Origin: Thermodesulfobacteriota bacterium
GTDB lineage: Bacteria; Desulfobacterota; QYQD01
Assembly: GCA_031082315.1 (NCBI GenBank)
Contig: JAVHLC010000004.1
Location: forward strand, 62,001 to 126,000
Length of the DNA stretch: 64,000 nucleotides
Reading direction: 5' to 3'
The translations under genes and the position numbers were made by a program. Shown piece after piece: positions 35,388 to 44,053 of this stretch. Numbering within the stretch: the first letter of the stretch is position 1; every line of letters begins with the position of its first letter. The notes under the pieces are model-generated. The model was not told the origin of the DNA and ran no database searches. It saw only the letters and a program-made list of their open reading frames with translations.

Positions 35388-36146
35388 CTATTCCTTTTCG
35401 CAGAATATTTTTAGTCTTTTATATCTTTGCCTTGAACCCCTTGAGATATCATAAAAGTTGTAATACTCGCCATTATCGAATACATTGTAAAATGCATAAA
35501 ACGGTGCGCACGTGCCATGGAGGACGCCGTCACTGTTAGATTCGGGTTTTGTGCTGAAGAACGTTTTATTGGCCTCAGTCAACTCATCTATTTCCTTAGC
35601 GTTTCTTATCATGAAGGCATACGCAAAATATTCGGTCTTTAAATTAAAACTCCCTTCATTTATATGATACATGGGCAGATCAACGGGATGGATATTCCAG
35701 ATATTTTCATCATCTAACATGGCTATCTTGAAACGCGCCCCCTGTTCTATCAGACGATCGATTCTATAGTCTTGCGGTTTCTCAGGCCATAAGGAATCCC
35801 AGATTAGTTTCCAATTGTCCTTCACAATAAATTCGTGTCTTTTATAGCGTTTAGTTGACATAAATGTAATGCCGTGTAATTCTGGATAATAGGAGAAAAA
35901 CAGGCCATTAGGATGATTTGTATAGCAAAAATGCCACAATCCACGCTTATCTTTAGTGTGAGCAAAATGAACTGTTCGACCCATCGCCCAAAGGACATTG
36001 TCTGTAATTACTATATGGGGCAGATAAAATCCTTCGCAGTGCAATGGCCTGTTGGTAGGGATAGAATCATCGGGAACCATGTATGTATATAAGGAATACC
36101 CGTCGATCAGTTTTTGTATGAGCTCATCATTACTATTCATTGGCAT
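35388..36146 (-). CDS. Unknown protein in glycan island
   Basis: 252 residues, no family recognised. It is soluble and rich in aromatic residues and His (FYLPHIVITDNVLWAMGRT, LWHFCYTNHPNGLFFSYYPELHG, YYNFYDISRGSRQRYKRL). There is no signal peptide or membrane helix. The coding DNA is visibly more AT-rich than the flagellar block, as is the next gene, hinting at recent acquisition of the pair. Position between an aminopeptidase-like protein and a glycosyltransferase suggests a glycan-related role, but this is only context. Confidence 0.75.
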   Translation of the reverse strand: MPMNSNDELIQKLIDGYSLYTYMVPDDSIPTNRPLHCEGFYLPHIVITDNVLWAMGRTVHFAHTKDKRGLWHFCYTNHPNGLFFSYYPELHGITFMSTKRYKRHEFIVKDNWKLIWDSLWPEKPQDYRIDRLIEQGARFKIAMLDDENIWNIHPVDLPMYHINEGSFNLKTEYFAYAFMIRNAKEIDELTEANKTFFSTKPESNSDGVLHGTCAPFYAFYNVFDNGEYYNFYDISRGSRQRYKRLKIFCEKE

Positions 36147-36269
36147 TATCCCCAGACTTTTTTACAGTGTAAACAATTCAAGCAATTTTGTGATTTTTTT
36201 TCTTTCGTTAGAAATGATGCCATTACTTTCTCTTTTTTCATCTTCTCATCGTTTTTGACATAAGCAATC

Positions 36270-37610
36270 TTAAGTTACTCCCGGATAGCCTGGACGTTCC
36301 TTTTTATCTACATCAACAAAAGAGATTAAACCTTTCTCTTCATAGTTTTTGATATATTTGTATAGCCTTGAATACTCAATATCGTGTTTCAGCGCTATAT
36401 CAAGGACGGTCGTCTTCTCATCAAAATACCTTATCAGGCAATTCATCAAATAGTTCCATTTTAACTGATCTTCTGGAACCGTCGGTCTTATGCTCGGATC
36501 GGCTGTAGAGACATAAAGATCGTATTTGGGATTGCTCAAAGCTACAAGCCCGGTGAAATGTCTTTTCATTCTTGCATTGGTTTCCAATATATCTATTATT
36601 CCTAAAACCGCTTCCACAGCCTCTTCCAGTTTCTCTTCATGGATTATTCTTTCATCGTCCATGCTTGAGTGATATTCCGGATAGGGCCAGCGTGATAGAG
36701 AAATGCAGGGTATCTCGTATCCGGGCGCTTCCCAGACCGTTTCATCATTTCCAATTATTTTTCTAAATCCATCACTGTGGTGATCAGGGAAATTGTGTCC
36801 AAGGTAGTGACGGGCAGCCTTATCCAAAGCAGCATCTCCCGTAAAAGACTCCTGCAGGGCAAATCTATTCTTGTTCCCCAGCATTTCCAGAAATACTGCA
36901 AATTTAAATTCCTTCACCACGCTCTCCGGCATGTGAGCCAGGTAAAAGACAGTTCCAAGATGTTCCGGTGCAATTATGCATCTGTAACTGTATTTCCTTC
37001 TTTTTCTTTCTGATAACCTTCTAAGGACTTCAACGGCAACGACCACTCCGCTTATGTCATCATTGGCCTGTCCCGCGTGGCAGTTATGAGCATTCAGTAT
37101 TATCGTGTCCTGAGTATCTCCCTCCAATAAGCAATCTAAAACCTTCATGGTTCCGTCTTCAAAGACTGTTTGTATATCGACTTCGTAATTCCCTTCGTTC
37201 AGATTCTTAAATAGGTCATAAGGAAGACTGAATCCCCAGTCCCTGCGCCACGGCTTATAGAAATAATCGCAGTGATAAACCAGGGCCTCTGGCAGGTCAG
37301 GGTGGTAAAAAACGTGTTGCCTCAGGTCTTGAAGCGACACTATTCCTCTAAAAGAAGACGAGTAACCAACAACGCCTAGAGGATGCTTCATTCCGTCGTA
37401 GATAAGCTTTCCATTTCCCCGGATATCTGCTTTAACAGGTCTCCATTTTTGGGGGACCGTCCAGCCGTTATGTTCCAGTCCCGATTTATATTCGTGAACT
37501 AAAAAAGGCAATTCATTACAGAGCATTTTCACGGCATTATCTGTGTCTTCAGAAACGGGCGCCAATCTAAGCGGATATATTTTTTTGAGAAGGTCGTACA
37601 TATAGCCCAT
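36270..37610 (-). CDS. DUF4910/aminopeptidase-like protein with winged helix
   Basis: 446 residues. The central part resembles the M28-like DUF4910/DUF2172 family found in polysaccharide clusters: ILNAHNCHAGQANDDISGV and CIIAPEHLGTVFYL carry the His/Asp/Glu expected for a metal site, with YHSSMDDERI later. The C-terminal ~80 residues read as a winged helix-turn-helix (LDIALKHDIEYSRLYKYIKNYEEKGLIS). Substrate unknown; hydrolysis or transfer on an amino-sugar or peptide is possible. AT-rich. Confidence 0.8.
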   Translation of the reverse strand: MGYMYDLLKKIYPLRLAPVSEDTDNAVKMLCNELPFLVHEYKSGLEHNGWTVPQKWRPVKADIRGNGKLIYDGMKHPLGVVGYSSSFRGIVSLQDLRQHVFYHPDLPEALVYHCDYFYKPWRRDWGFSLPYDLFKNLNEGNYEVDIQTVFEDGTMKVLDCLLEGDTQDTIILNAHNCHAGQANDDISGVVVAVEVLRRLSERKRRKYSYRCIIAPEHLGTVFYLAHMPESVVKEFKFAVFLEMLGNKNRFALQESFTGDAALDKAARHYLGHNFPDHHSDGFRKIIGNDETVWEAPGYEIPCISLSRWPYPEYHSSMDDERIIHEEKLEEAVEAVLGIIDILETNARMKRHFTGLVALSNPKYDLYVSTADPSIRPTVPEDQLKWNYLMNCLIRYFDEKTTVLDIALKHDIEYSRLYKYIKNYEEKGLISFVDVDKKERPGYPGVT

Positions 37611-37669
37611 ATCCTAACCGTCCTCTCTTACTTCACATAAAAAAAACATAATCCCCGGCCAACGAAATA

Positions 37670-38239
37670 TCACTTGACCCAGTCCTCACAACAAAGGCCG
37701 AAAAGCATTTCATCCTGGAATTGCCCCTTCACACAACGCTGTTTTTTCAGAATGCCCTCCTCTCTGAAGCCCGCCTTCATAAACGCCGTTGCAGAGCCTA
37801 TATTTTCTGCGTAACAGCCGGCCCTCAGCTTGTGGAGGTTCAGAATATCAAAGGCAAATGCGGTCAAGATCGTGATAGCCTCAGTCGCAATGCCTTTCCC
37901 CCAATAGGCCTTTTCTCCTATCAACAGGCTAACATCGGCGAATCGGTGAATCCAGTTAATCGGACCCAGCTTAATATTGCCGATGTGCTTGTCATTCTCT
38001 TTAAGGCAAATGGCCAGGAATATCTCGCTTGTGTTACCGTCCATTCTTTCGACATACCTCTTTATCCCCTCCAAAGACTGGGGAATATACCTCGTCTCAA
38101 GATATCGATTCACATCAGGATCGTTAAGCCAGCGATGATAACTTTCGCCTACGTCAGAAAGCCTGACCTCACGCAAATAGATCCTTTTACCATCAATAAA
38201 ATGACTCACAAGTGCCTTTTTGTTATCCCTTTCTCCCAT
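37670..38239 (-). CDS. GNAT N-acetyltransferase, RimJ/RimL or PseH type
   Basis: 189 residues. GNAT fold with IYLREVRLSDVGESYHRWLNDPDVNRYL at the start, the acetyl-CoA loop in GEKAYWGKGIATEAITIL, and LHKLRAGCYAENIGSATAFMKAGFREEG. This pattern is shared by PseH-type acetyltransferases of nonulosonic acid pathways and by RimJ/RimL. In this island, acylation of an amino-sugar is more likely than ribosomal protein modification. A second candidate for the PseH step is the C-terminal domain of the PseG fusion at 44 kb. Confidence 0.85.
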   Translation of the reverse strand: MGERDNKKALVSHFIDGKRIYLREVRLSDVGESYHRWLNDPDVNRYLETRYIPQSLEGIKRYVERMDGNTSEIFLAICLKENDKHIGNIKLGPINWIHRFADVSLLIGEKAYWGKGIATEAITILTAFAFDILNLHKLRAGCYAENIGSATAFMKAGFREEGILKKQRCVKGQFQDEMLFGLCCEDWVK

Positions 38240-38277
38240 TCTAGTTTTGATCCTCCACTGAAATAGCTATGAAAATA

Positions 38278-39300
38278 TCATTCCACAATTCCTTCCGCAT
38301 CATATACGGCCTGATAAGTCATGGCCTCTTCCAGATATTTCATTGGCGTAAATAGCCTCTGTCCCAGTTTCACCTGGGAAAGGATGTTTATCCCGTTTTC
38401 GTCAAAGATTTTTTTCACAATCAGCGTCCCATTTTTGGTTGCGACAAAAATGGAATCATTCGCAATTCTGTATATCAATCCGACCTGGAAGGGATGAAAA
38501 GGTCCATCGCCCGGTTCAAAATAACAATCTTTTAAAAAAAACCGCCGACCGTTAAGAAAAGTCGAGGCCCCGGGATATGGATCATCAAATGCGCAAATAA
38601 AGAGCTCTATATCAGGGCCATCCCAGTCCCAGTTAATATAGGCATGCTTAATCGTATAAAGCCTCGGAAAATAGAGGCTGAAGTTTTCCTGGACTCTGGT
38701 CAGCGGAAAATCCCGCCCTGCCTTTATCTCCTCCAAAAACTCTTCCAGAAAAGCCAGTTCCTGTTTTACGGCAAAATCAAAATAATCCTGGGGAATCCGG
38801 GCAGAGACTGGGAAAAAATACTCCCTGCTTTTTACAATCTCTCCGGAATCAAATACTCCTTGAACCATATCTTCGTTAATAATCTGAAGATTACAACAGC
38901 CGATTCGGTTTTTTCTTAGTATCTGCCACGAGTAATGTGCTCCTCCACGGTACTGAGGCAAACGAATCCCCATGAAATCAAGCAGTCGTCCTCCAAATAG
39001 ATCGATCAAGTCTTTTCTAAAACTCCAGACCTCTCCAAGACCAATACCGAGCGTCCTTCCGGTGATCAGAGGACGAATATGGGGATCCTGATTGATATCG
39101 GAACAGGAATAATAAGGAATATTGTTTTTCTTCAATACTGCTTCCAGACTTTGATTTTCTTGCATGATCAACTCTTGAAGATGCCTTTTACTGCTGAAGA
39201 CCGTGACAGATGCCCCTCTGCGTTTTAGGTGCTGGGCGAAAACGCTCAAAAGCGGGGCGCCGCCGAAAAGAATGATTTGATCGATCTGTCCGAAGTTCAT
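38278..39300 (-). CDS. Formyltransferase-like protein
   Basis: 340 residues, related to the methionyl-tRNA formyltransferase fold. The hallmark loop reads GIRLPQYRGGAHYSWQIL, in place of the usual HxSLLPxYRG. The C-terminal domain has YINWDWDGPDIELFICAFDDPYPGASTFLNGRRFFLKD, as in sugar-formyltransferases. It most likely transfers a formyl group from formyl-THF to a sugar amine in this pathway. Upstream and downstream genes are sugar-modifying, which supports that over a tRNA role. Exact sugar unknown. Confidence 0.82.
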   Translation of the reverse strand: MNFGQIDQIILFGGAPLLSVFAQHLKRRGASVTVFSSKRHLQELIMQENQSLEAVLKKNNIPYYSCSDINQDPHIRPLITGRTLGIGLGEVWSFRKDLIDLFGGRLLDFMGIRLPQYRGGAHYSWQILRKNRIGCCNLQIINEDMVQGVFDSGEIVKSREYFFPVSARIPQDYFDFAVKQELAFLEEFLEEIKAGRDFPLTRVQENFSLYFPRLYTIKHAYINWDWDGPDIELFICAFDDPYPGASTFLNGRRFFLKDCYFEPGDGPFHPFQVGLIYRIANDSIFVATKNGTLIVKKIFDENGINILSQVKLGQRLFTPMKYLEEAMTYQAVYDAEGIVE

Positions 39301-39348
39301 AAGAATTGTCTCCGGTTTTATTTATTCTTTAATGAGTATTCCAACATA

Positions 39349-40137
39349 TTACGTATGCAGGCGAATAGGTATGCCTGCATTTCTGACCCGGGAACGGGTC
39401 TGCATAGGGTTCTCATCCTTAAAGCAAAAGTAAGTCCCTGCCGAAACGGCATCTGCTTTTGCCACGATAAAGCCATCCACAAAATGGCTAGCCATTCCGC
39501 AACCTCCTGAAGCAATAACCGGAATGGAAACCGCCTCTGTCACTCGCTTTGTCAGCGCCAAATCCAGACCATTTCGGGTACCATCCTGGTCGATGGACGT
39601 TAATAATATCTCGCCTGCGCCGCGCCTCTCACCTTCAACAGCCCAGTCCACAGGATCGAGATCGGTTTTATATCTGCCTCCCTTGACCCAAACACGGTAC
39701 TTGTTATCTCCATCTCTCCGATAGTCGATGCTCAAAACTACACACTGCGCGCCAAATATTTCCGAAGCCTTATTAATCAGATCCGGGGTTTCAACCGCAG
39801 CGGTATTAACACTCACCTTGTCGGCGCCGTTAGACAGTAATGTGCGAAAATCTGTGATACAACGGACTCCGCCTCCCACCGTGAATGGTATAAAAATTTC
39901 CTCGGCCGCCTTTCTCACCACGTCTATTACCGTCTCTCGATTTTCCAGCGAAGCATCGAGATCCAGGAATATCAATTCATCCGCAGCCTGGGCCTCATAG
40001 ATCTTGGCCTGGGAGACTGGATCCCCTATCTCGATGACCTCTCCGAACTGAACGGTAGTCACGAGAACCATCCGGGTTGTTGACCCGAAACGGCTCGCTC
40101 TCATCTGTAACTTTGGTATAAGCCGCTTCTTCAACAT
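39349..40137 (-). CDS. HisF paralogue for sugar amidation (WbuZ-type)
   Basis: About 262 residues, TIM barrel of the HisF family: PFTVGGGVRCITDFRTLLSNGADKVSVNTAA, LSIDYRRDG, LLTSIDQDGTRNGLDLAL, IPVIASGGCG. The N-terminus reads LIPKLQMR where histidine-pathway HisF has IPCLDV, so the catalytic Asp11 equivalent is missing while the Asp of SIDQDG remains. With HisH and a PseA/WbuX amidotransferase beside it, it likely channels ammonia for making an acetamidino sugar. ATG 40137 is chosen over an upstream frame. Confidence 0.88.
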   Translation of the reverse strand: MLKKRLIPKLQMRASRFGSTTRMVLVTTVQFGEVIEIGDPVSQAKIYEAQAADELIFLDLDASLENRETVIDVVRKAAEEIFIPFTVGGGVRCITDFRTLLSNGADKVSVNTAAVETPDLINKASEIFGAQCVVLSIDYRRDGDNKYRVWVKGGRYKTDLDPVDWAVEGERRGAGEILLTSIDQDGTRNGLDLALTKRVTEAVSIPVIASGGCGMASHFVDGFIVAKADAVSAGTYFCFKDENPMQTRSRVRNAGIPIRLHT

Positions 40138-40139
40138 TA

Positions 40140-40279
40140 GCCACAGACCCACACTGACTTACACAGACTCAAACCTGACCTGGACGGCATGCCGTAACCC
40201 ATAACTCGCAACCCGCAACTTATAAGGCCCACCCGTAACTCGTAACTCGGAACGCGAAACACGTAACCCGCAACTCGGT
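40140..40279. repeat. AACNCGN array (family C) and ACACTGACTT repeat
   Basis: At 40191-40279: AACTCGC AACCCGC AACTTAT, then AACTCGT AACTCGG AACGCGA AACACGT AACCCGC AACTCGG, six direct units in a row with changing bases at two positions. At 40140-40172 a second motif (CCACAGACCCACACTGACTT) is present. It separates hisF from hisH. Confidence 0.7.
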
Positions 40280-40896
40280 CATGGCTTCCATTTGAGAAAA
40301 TTGCTAAGCACTTGTAGGCCATAATCCTGGCTTTTTTCCGGGTGAAACTGGGTACCGAAGATATTGTTCCGCCTGACCGCTGCGGTTACAGCGCCGCCAT
40401 AATTGCAGATCGCATCCACATCGTGTTCATGATCGCACCTCAAGTGATAGGAGTGGACGAAGTAGCAATCAGGGGACAGCGGTAACCCTGCAAAAAGTGG
40501 GCTCTCTTGACGATAATGAACCTCATTCCAGCCCACGTGGGGCACTCGCAGAAGCGGATCGTCAGGCTGGAGGCGGACGACATCACCCTCAATCCAACCC
40601 AATCCTTTGTGTTCCCCGCCTTCGAAACCTCGGCGCGCCATGGCCTGCATGCCGAGGCAGATACCCAGAATGGGCTTGCCCTGGTGGATAATCGCCTTAT
40701 TCAGGGCTTCTGTGAAACCTTTCTCTGTCAGGTTCGTCATACAATCCCCGAAAGCGCCGACACCCGGAAGCACAATTCGTTCAACATCTTTGATATCTTC
40801 CCCCCGGGCGCAGACTTTTACCTCCGCTCCCACCATCTCCAACCCGTGGTAAACGGAAAGCAGATTCCCCATACCGTAATCAATAATACCGATCAT
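40279..40896 (-). CDS. HisH-type glutamine amidotransferase for sugar amidation
   Basis: 205 residues, class I glutamine amidotransferase. Nucleophile Cys in ILGICLGMQAMA, His and Glu in FGTQFHPEKSQ. It produces ammonia that the HisF paralogue delivers to a partner. No other his gene is nearby, and the PseA/WbuX-type gene is one small gene upstream, so a role in acetamidino-sugar formation is more likely than histidine synthesis. Confidence 0.9.
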   Translation of the reverse strand: MIGIIDYGMGNLLSVYHGLEMVGAEVKVCARGEDIKDVERIVLPGVGAFGDCMTNLTEKGFTEALNKAIIHQGKPILGICLGMQAMARRGFEGGEHKGLGWIEGDVVRLQPDDPLLRVPHVGWNEVHYRQESPLFAGLPLSPDCYFVHSYHLRCDHEHDVDAICNYGGAVTAAVRRNNIFGTQFHPEKSQDYGLQVLSNFLKWKP

Positions 40897-40898
40897 AG

Positions 40899-40945
40899 TT
40901 TAAGGTTCAGGGTTCAGGGTTCACCGTTCACGGTTCACGGTTTTT
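40899..40945. repeat. GTTCANN array (family B), downstream arm of S23 unit
   Basis: Units GTTCAGG GTTCAGG GTTCACC GTTCACG GTTCACG G. An inverted partner (CTGAACCGTGAACCTTAG) is at 41364-41381, so the S23 gene lies in the loop of an inverted pair. Confidence 0.8.
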
Positions 40946-40955
40946 GGTCCATAGC

Positions 40956-41342
40956 TCACGATTGGCTGTTTTTGCGCTTTTCATAGTTTCTGAGATAATT
41001 GATGAATCCACGAATTGCAGCACGTGTACGTCCAGCCTGCTCGTAAGCATCTTTGAATTCGCTGAGCGATATGTACCCTTCATCCAATGCGACATAGAGT
41101 TCGCTCTGCACTTCCGTGCAAGATCGTTTTGCGTATCGCAAGAATCGGATAAACTCCGCATTTGCCTCGGAATCGAAACCTTCGGCAATGTTATGCATCG
41201 ATGATCCGGCTGCATCTTGTATTTGGCCCTTCAGCCCGTAGTCCTTTGCAAATTCCGGCTTCTTCGTTAGACGGTATATCTTTTGAGTTAGCTCACGTGA
41301 TAATTGCCAAGCCTCAATATCTTCAAACCGTTCAATCTTCAT
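40956..41342 (-). CDS. S23/IVP-type four-helix bundle protein
   Basis: 128 residues. The family pattern is clear: IERFEDIEAWQLSRELTQKIYRL, then FAKDYGLKGQIQDAAGSSMHNIAEGF, NAEFIRFLRYAKRSCTEVQSELYVAL and a final helix AYEQAGRTRAAIRGFINYLR. Relatives include proteins encoded in 23S rRNA intervening sequences and the Avd accessory proteins of diversity-generating retroelements; biochemical roles are mostly unknown, with nucleic-acid or protein scaffold roles proposed. It sits inside the pse/amidation operon but is flanked by inverted GTTCANN arrays, so it looks like cargo of a repeat element rather than a pathway gene. Confidence 0.92.
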   Translation of the reverse strand: MKIERFEDIEAWQLSRELTQKIYRLTKKPEFAKDYGLKGQIQDAAGSSMHNIAEGFDSEANAEFIRFLRYAKRSCTEVQSELYVALDEGYISLSEFKDAYEQAGRTRAAIRGFINYLRNYEKRKNSQS

Positions 41343-41363
41343 CCCTCTCTACCGAAACCAACT

Positions 41364-41381
41364 CTGAACCGTGAACCTTAG
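41364..41381. repeat. GTTCANN array (family B), upstream arm of S23 unit
   Basis: CTGAACCGTGAACCTTAG, the inverse of the TAAGGTTCAGGGTTC start of the other arm at 40899. Shorter than its partner. Confidence 0.7.
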
Positions 41382-41411
41382 TAGAACCATACGTTCATCT
41401 GCGTCCCATAA

Positions 41412-42635
41412 TCAAAGCGCTGCTCGCAACGGGACTCGTCCATTTCTGCGATGCCAGCGGTCAAGCTGAACCTCTGTTTCTTCCCGGGACATGGCTCCGT
41501 GTCTGGGCCACATCTCAACATCATGAACTTTCCTGCCAAACTCAACCTTCGAAGGGTCATATTTGTAAGGCGAAACACCGTGACTCATTGCGATCTCAAG
41601 GAATTCGTCTTCCGTCAATCCGGTATATTCCAGGAAAATATCGAGACTGGGAGGGCGTTTTCCCTCGTATTCCGCAATCATGGCCATGGCTTCTTCGCGT
41701 TTCATGCGGCGATTCCGGATGTCAATGGAAGCCAAATGAGTCGGCCGACTATATCCCCTCTTGATTAACTTTATATAATCGCGCACCCCTTGGAGGTAGC
41801 ATTCTATTTTTTCATAATCGTACCCAGGGGGAACATTTTCCACTTCGTCACCTTTCCACCCCAGCTCGGCCTCAATGATACCTTTCTGTCGCTTGACGTC
41901 CCAAGGGATGAAACTTCCGAGACAGACTGATCGATAATTGATCTTTCGAAGTTCCTTTAGCGGCGGATAGTTGAAAGGTTGAAGATCGCGCTTATCGATG
42001 CGGCCTTCGAACCTCACAAACATATCCTCAGCCGTAATCCCAAGATTTGTGTAACGGTTGAAGCGTTTTTCGTCCACTTCCTCCGGTTGATCATAACTGT
42101 AATACGCAGTATACTCAGCGGAAGGTTCGCCCCAAAAGATCAGAGGAACTTTATACCGGATTGCCACCCACATGGGATAGGCAAAGATCCCCGTGTGGCA
42201 GTGCCAGCAGAAGTCCCCTTTTTCGAGGAAGCTTTGGAGCATCAACCTCTGTACAACGTGCCAGTTTGGCGTAAATACATGCAGGTCAACACCGAGCTTG
42301 CGGATGGTGCGAATAGTATTTTCAAGCAGATTGGGACGCAAAAAACCATGGTCGAAACGGACTACGAGAGGTTTGATGCCATACTCTTTTACCAGATAGT
42401 AAAGCGTCCAGGTGCTGTCCTTACCGCCGCTGAAAGGTACAATGCAGTCATAGTCATACTTGTCTCGATAAGTCGCGACAATTGTGTCAAGTTCTCTTTT
42501 TTGGGTTTCCCAGTCAATAGCGGTTTGTTTGTATTCGTGCTGACGGCAAATGTTGCAAACACCTTCTCCGTCGAAAACAATGGTTTCGTGAGTCTCAGGA
42601 AGAACGCATTTAGTGCAACGCCTGAGGTCATTCAT
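41412..42635 (-). CDS. N-acetyl sugar amidotransferase (PseA/WbuX type)
   Basis: About 407 residues. ATP-pyrophosphatase-type enzyme: four Cys in RRCTKCVLPETHETI and CNICRQHE bind a metal; the P-loop is VPFSGGKDSTWTLYYLV; KGDFCWHCHTGIFAYPM follows. It forms an acetamidino group on an N-acetyl sugar using ammonia from HisH/HisF, as in Campylobacter acetamidino-pseudaminic acid. ATG 42635 has GGAGG 7 bp upstream and is preferred over TTG 42650. Confidence 0.92.
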   Translation of the reverse strand: MNDLRRCTKCVLPETHETIVFDGEGVCNICRQHEYKQTAIDWETQKRELDTIVATYRDKYDYDCIVPFSGGKDSTWTLYYLVKEYGIKPLVVRFDHGFLRPNLLENTIRTIRKLGVDLHVFTPNWHVVQRLMLQSFLEKGDFCWHCHTGIFAYPMWVAIRYKVPLIFWGEPSAEYTAYYSYDQPEEVDEKRFNRYTNLGITAEDMFVRFEGRIDKRDLQPFNYPPLKELRKINYRSVCLGSFIPWDVKRQKGIIEAELGWKGDEVENVPPGYDYEKIECYLQGVRDYIKLIKRGYSRPTHLASIDIRNRRMKREEAMAMIAEYEGKRPPSLDIFLEYTGLTEDEFLEIAMSHGVSPYKYDPSKVEFGRKVHDVEMWPRHGAMSREETEVQLDRWHRRNGRVPLRAAL

Positions 42636-42714
42636 TGTATGCACCTCCAATTAGATAATTCGTAACACTTTAGGTGTTTGAAACAGTCCTACATTCAGAA
42701 AAGGCTATTAATCT

Positions 42715-42918
42715 GGAACTCACAACCTCATGAAAATAAGATACAAAAATCTCACTTCAATTTGGAACTCATGAACTCATGAAAAACAGAGTAACCAGAA
42801 GCCGAACTGCTGAAAATCGATTTCTCAAAAATGCTTTCCTGAGTTCCTGATTTCCAGATTTGATATGTTTCTTTGCACTTTTTATCATGCATTTTCAAAA
42901 CGCTAAGTTGTTACGATA
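42715..42918. repeat. Family F repeat element, copy 2
   Basis: It contains GGAACTCATGAACTCATGAA units, CAGAAGCCGAACTGCT, then TTCCTGAGTTCCTGATTTCC and the conserved right end TTTTATCATGCATTTTCAAA followed by ACGCTAAGTTGTTACGA. Compared with copies 1 and 3 the middle ~150 bp is deleted. It occupies most of the 42636-42993 gap, next to an IS605-like relic. Confidence 0.75.
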
Positions 42919-42919
42919 A

Positions 42920-42992
42920 TTGAAGCTCCCCGCAGCAAGCGGGGAATCTCCGTATGTAAGGTAAAATGCATCGTATGCGCTCGCTATGCATG
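42920..42992. mobile_element. IS200/IS605-type non-autonomous element, 73-bp copy
   Basis: Read on the minus strand it starts CATGCATAGCGAGC right after the flanking TTGAA and ends with the hairpin CCCCGCTTGCTGCGGGG and then AGCTTCAA. There is no target duplication. This matches the logic of IS200/IS605 elements: insertion 3' of a short fixed sequence and a hairpin near the right end. It lies just after the pseI stop. A longer copy is at 45862-45971. Confidence 0.7.
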
Positions 42993-42993
42993 T

Positions 42994-44049
42994 TCAAACT
43001 GTCATTAAACTCCGGTCAACCGGTGTGCCTTTTTTAATATCTTTTGATGCCCGGCGGCCTAGAACTTCTTTCAAAAATTTGGGCGGCAGACCATATCCGG
43101 GCCGGATAGACCGAACATTCTCCGCACTAAATACCTCGCCGGCCTTCATGTCCTGCACGACAAAAAGGGATCGCCTGAACATGAGACTTCTGGATTCCTC
43201 ACTGCTCGTACCATAGTTTACCGTTCCGAGGGCCTTTTCGGATGTGCGGATCGCCTCCACCATCGCCGCAAATTCATGCGGTTCCAGGGAAAAGACAGAA
43301 TCGGGACCAGGAACAGCCCGCGACAGAGTGAAGTGTTTCTCTACAATGCACGCCCCCAGCGCCACCGCCGACACAGGCACGGCTATACCCAGGGTGTGGT
43401 CCGACAACCCTACCGGGACGTTAAATGCGGTCATCATGTGTGGAATAGTCCGCAAATTCATATCCTCCGGCAGTGCCGGGTACGCACTGGTACACTTGAG
43501 GAGGCCAATCTGCATGGCTCCTGCACGGCGCGCGGCCTGAACCGCCTCCTCGATTTCTCCCAGGTTCGCCATTCCGGTTGAGATGATCAAAGGTTTCCCG
43601 GTTTGGGCCATTTTTTCGATGAGCGGGATATCTACAATCTCAAACGATGCCACTTTATGGACCGGCACGCCCATTTCTTCCAGAAAGTCCACAGCCGAGT
43701 GGTCAAACGCTGCGGAAAACAAGTCCATGCCCAGGTCTTCGGCGATTGCTTTCAGCTTGGGCTGCCATTCCCAAGGCATATAGGCTTCGTCGTAGAGGTC
43801 GTATAGACTACGGTTTTCCCACAGGGTGCCTTTCCCAATCTGAAAATGACGGTTATCACAACAGATGGTCATGGTGTCCGGGGTATAGGTTTGCAACTTT
43901 ACGGCGTCTGCCCCTGCTGCCTTGGCCGCCTTGACAAGTTCAACCGCCCTGTCAAATTCCTGACGGTGGTTGGCGGATAACTCGGCAACAATATACACCG
44001 GATATCCCCCTCCAACAGGGCGACCGTTTATCTCAATCAGGCTGTTCAT
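42994..44049 (-). CDS. pseI: Pseudaminic acid synthase
   Basis: 351 residues, NeuB family. N-terminal TIM barrel: YIVAELSANHRQEFDRAVELVKAAKAAGADAVKLQTYTPDT. The segment GTLWENRSLYDLYDEAYMPWEW is characteristic of PseI rather than NeuB or LegI. The C-terminal SAF domain (SLFVVQDMKAGEVFSAENVRSIRPGYGL) is complete. It condenses the trideoxy-altrose derivative with PEP. It is 4 bp downstream of pseG. Confidence 0.94.
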   Translation of the reverse strand: MNSLIEINGRPVGGGYPVYIVAELSANHRQEFDRAVELVKAAKAAGADAVKLQTYTPDTMTICCDNRHFQIGKGTLWENRSLYDLYDEAYMPWEWQPKLKAIAEDLGMDLFSAAFDHSAVDFLEEMGVPVHKVASFEIVDIPLIEKMAQTGKPLIISTGMANLGEIEEAVQAARRAGAMQIGLLKCTSAYPALPEDMNLRTIPHMMTAFNVPVGLSDHTLGIAVPVSAVALGACIVEKHFTLSRAVPGPDSVFSLEPHEFAAMVEAIRTSEKALGTVNYGTSSEESRSLMFRRSLFVVQDMKAGEVFSAENVRSIRPGYGLPPKFLKEVLGRRASKDIKKGTPVDRSLMTV

Positions 44050-44053
44050 ACGT

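Noticed and set aside
39349-40896. HisF and HisH as part of a histidine biosynthesis operon
   Set aside because: No other his gene is present, HisF lacks its first catalytic Asp, and a PseA/WbuX-type amidotransferase is adjacent.
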